Shown: piece by piece, positions 19,449-20,699 of the stretch | How the letters are laid out: every line of letters begins with the position of its first letter | How positions within the stretch are numbered: position 1 is the first letter of the stretch | Assembly: GCA_002377985.1 (NCBI GenBank) | Contig: DFQW01000118.1 | Span: forward strand, 14,448 to 35,146 | Reading direction: 5' to 3' | DNA length: 20,699 nucleotides | Source: Halieaceae bacterium UBA3479 | GTDB lineage: Bacteria > Pseudomonadota > Gammaproteobacteria > Pseudomonadales > Halieaceae | Program-made: the position numbers and the translations under genes | The notes under the pieces: generated by a model | Seen by the model: only the letters and a program-made list of their open reading frames with translations | Database searches by the model: none | Told to the model about the DNA's origin: nothing

Positions 19449-20657
19449 TCAGGCTTCGTTGTCGTCGGGGACGGATTCAGCGGCGCTCTGGCTCTCAGCT
19501 AACACCGCGTCGTCGATTGCCTCAAGTCTCATGCCGCGGATCGGATTTCGTATAGCGGATACGATGACCTTATCTCCCGCCTCTACGCCGGAGGCCAACA
19601 GTACGGTCTCGCGATTGCTGTGCAACACACTCACCTGTCGCACATCCAGCAAGCCCTCGCCATTCAGCACAAAAACCTCATCCCCTGCGCGCAGGCCCTC
19701 AGCGGCAATCTGGATCGCGTCAAATGCCAGTCTCCCCTCTACCTCGGCGTCTACATACAAACCCACTGCCAGCGGCATTCCCTGTCCATTTGCTGCCTCA
19801 TAAGGCTTATCAATTTGGACCGTGCCATACACGGTTCGGGTGGTGGCATCGATCGCCGCGTCAAGCCGCGTCAGATGCCCCTGCCACTGATGCATCTGTC
19901 CCCCGACCACTGCCGACAGGGTTGTGCGAAGTCCATCGTCACCCTCTCCCGCAAAGCCAATAGGAATACCCAATGCCGAAAGCTGACTGTCTGTGAAAGC
20001 GAGACGTACCTCGGCGGTATCGGTACCGAATACCGTGCCCAGTACCTTGCCAGGAGTAACAAACTGGCCAAGATCCGCCGACTGAGTCTGCACCCGACCG
20101 TTAAAAGGCAGACTGATCTGGGTTCGCCCGAGGTTGGTTTGTGCCAGCGACAGGGCCGTTTCCGCCGCCTTCAACGCCGATTCTGCACGCGCTACCTGTG
20201 GTTTTTTTAATGCTAACGGAGAGGGATTTTTCTGTCCTGCCAGTTGCTTCTTGGCAACATCGGCATCGGCCAGCGCCTGTTCGAGATCCACCCGGGCGGC
20301 CGCCACCCGCGCGCGCTGTTCCTCAACAGCCGCGCGATAATCGGTATCTTCAATACTGAGTAATACCTCTTCCGGCGCAAAGGCACCGCCCTCGATAAAA
20401 GACTGCGCAATCGCGGTAATGCGACCACCGACCTGAGCAACGAGCTGCGTACGAACGGCCGGGCGCACCTCACCATAAGCGACAACACTCGGGCGCGATG
20501 TCGCGCGAATCGCGGGAATGACCTCTACGCTAATCGGCCGCGGCACATCGACTTTTGGGGCGGGGCGCGGCTTGGTGACCTGCAGCAATGCGAATACTGC
20601 GACCCCGGCAAGGCCGATGCCAACAGGCAAAGAAGCGCGGCGAAGTAGCGTGAACAT
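19449..20657 (-). CDS. RND efflux periplasmic adaptor (membrane fusion protein, HlyD/AcrA type)
   Basis: This adaptor would link the RND permease to an outer-membrane channel. The 402-residue protein has an N-terminal hydrophobic anchor (about residues 8-27) without a lipobox Cys, so it looks membrane-anchored and not lipidated. A biotinyl-lipoyl-like segment (LVAQVGGRITAI) is followed by an alpha-helical hairpin rich in Ala, Glu and Arg, a second lipoyl half (LPFNGRVQTQSADLGQFVTPG), then beta-barrel and membrane-proximal domains. I chose the ATG at 20657 because AAGGAG lies six bases upstream; the in-frame ATG at 20663 directly abuts that site and is too close. The permease gene begins 10 bases after the stop. 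No outer-membrane factor or regulator is visible before the window ends. Confidence 0.9.
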   Translation of the reverse strand: MFTLLRRASLPVGIGLAGVAVFALLQVTKPRPAPKVDVPRPISVEVIPAIRATSRPSVVAYGEVRPAVRTQLVAQVGGRITAIAQSFIEGGAFAPEEVLLSIEDTDYRAAVEEQRARVAAARVDLEQALADADVAKKQLAGQKNPSPLALKKPQVARAESALKAAETALSLAQTNLGRTQISLPFNGRVQTQSADLGQFVTPGKVLGTVFGTDTAEVRLAFTDSQLSALGIPIGFAGEGDDGLRTTLSAVVGGQMHQWQGHLTRLDAAIDATTRTVYGTVQIDKPYEAANGQGMPLAVGLYVDAEVEGRLAFDAIQIAAEGLRAGDEVFVLNGEGLLDVRQVSVLHSNRETVLLASGVEAGDKVIVSAIRNPIRGMRLEAIDDAVLAESQSAAESVPDDNEA

Positions 20658-20699
20658 GCTCATCTCCTTGGTTTTCCATCACGTCATCGGGAGGCCTCT

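Overview
The window is chromosomal DNA from a gammaproteobacterium. The order accA-tilS-pyrG-kdsA-eno-ftsB-ispD-ispF-pcm-nlpD beside fdxA and mutS is the Pseudomonas/Cellvibrio-type housekeeping arrangement, and proteins such as PyrG, Eno, KdsA and the 7Fe ferredoxin match that class closely. A marine Cellvibrionales/Halieaceae-like source is my guess from overall flavour; the sequence alone does not prove it. I see no prophage, insertion sequence, CRISPR array, tRNA or rRNA.

Layout. Positions 1-396 are a gene-free stretch upstream of mutS. mutS (DNA mismatch repair) and fdxA (7Fe ferredoxin) run on the plus strand. They converge on an eleven-gene minus-strand cluster that reads from accA (13560) down to an nlpD-like gene (3382): accA, tilS, pyrG, kdsA, eno, ftsB, ispD, ispF, pcm, a DUF368 gene and nlpD. 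Most junctions are 1-4 base stop/start overlaps and many starts are GTG or TTG, so translation is probably coupled. The cluster makes malonyl-CoA, a mature tRNA-Ile, CTP, KDO-8-P, phosphoenolpyruvate and isoprenoid precursors, and adds division and cell-wall factors. A likely promoter lies upstream of accA and another upstream of pyrG. Divergent from accA is dusC (tRNA dihydrouridine synthase), followed by a POT-family peptide transporter. The right end is a minus-strand membrane-fusion protein plus RND efflux pump pair that converges on the peptide transporter gene with a single base between stop codons.

What stands out. The cluster lacks three genes that usually sit in it: truD and surE between ispF and pcm, and rpoS after nlpD. 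At the ispF/pcm junction there is instead a perfect 13-bp inverted repeat with a 6-base loop that covers the ispF stop and the first pcm start. A DUF368 gene, a family reported to move undecaprenyl phosphate across the membrane, sits between pcm and nlpD, downstream of two isoprenoid-precursor genes. The accA leader carries a perfect 18-bp palindrome. The 30-base gap between the fdxA and nlpD stop codons is almost wholly a hairpin. I found no evidence of a wholly new multi-gene system; the novelty is in junctions and regulatory structure within familiar genes.
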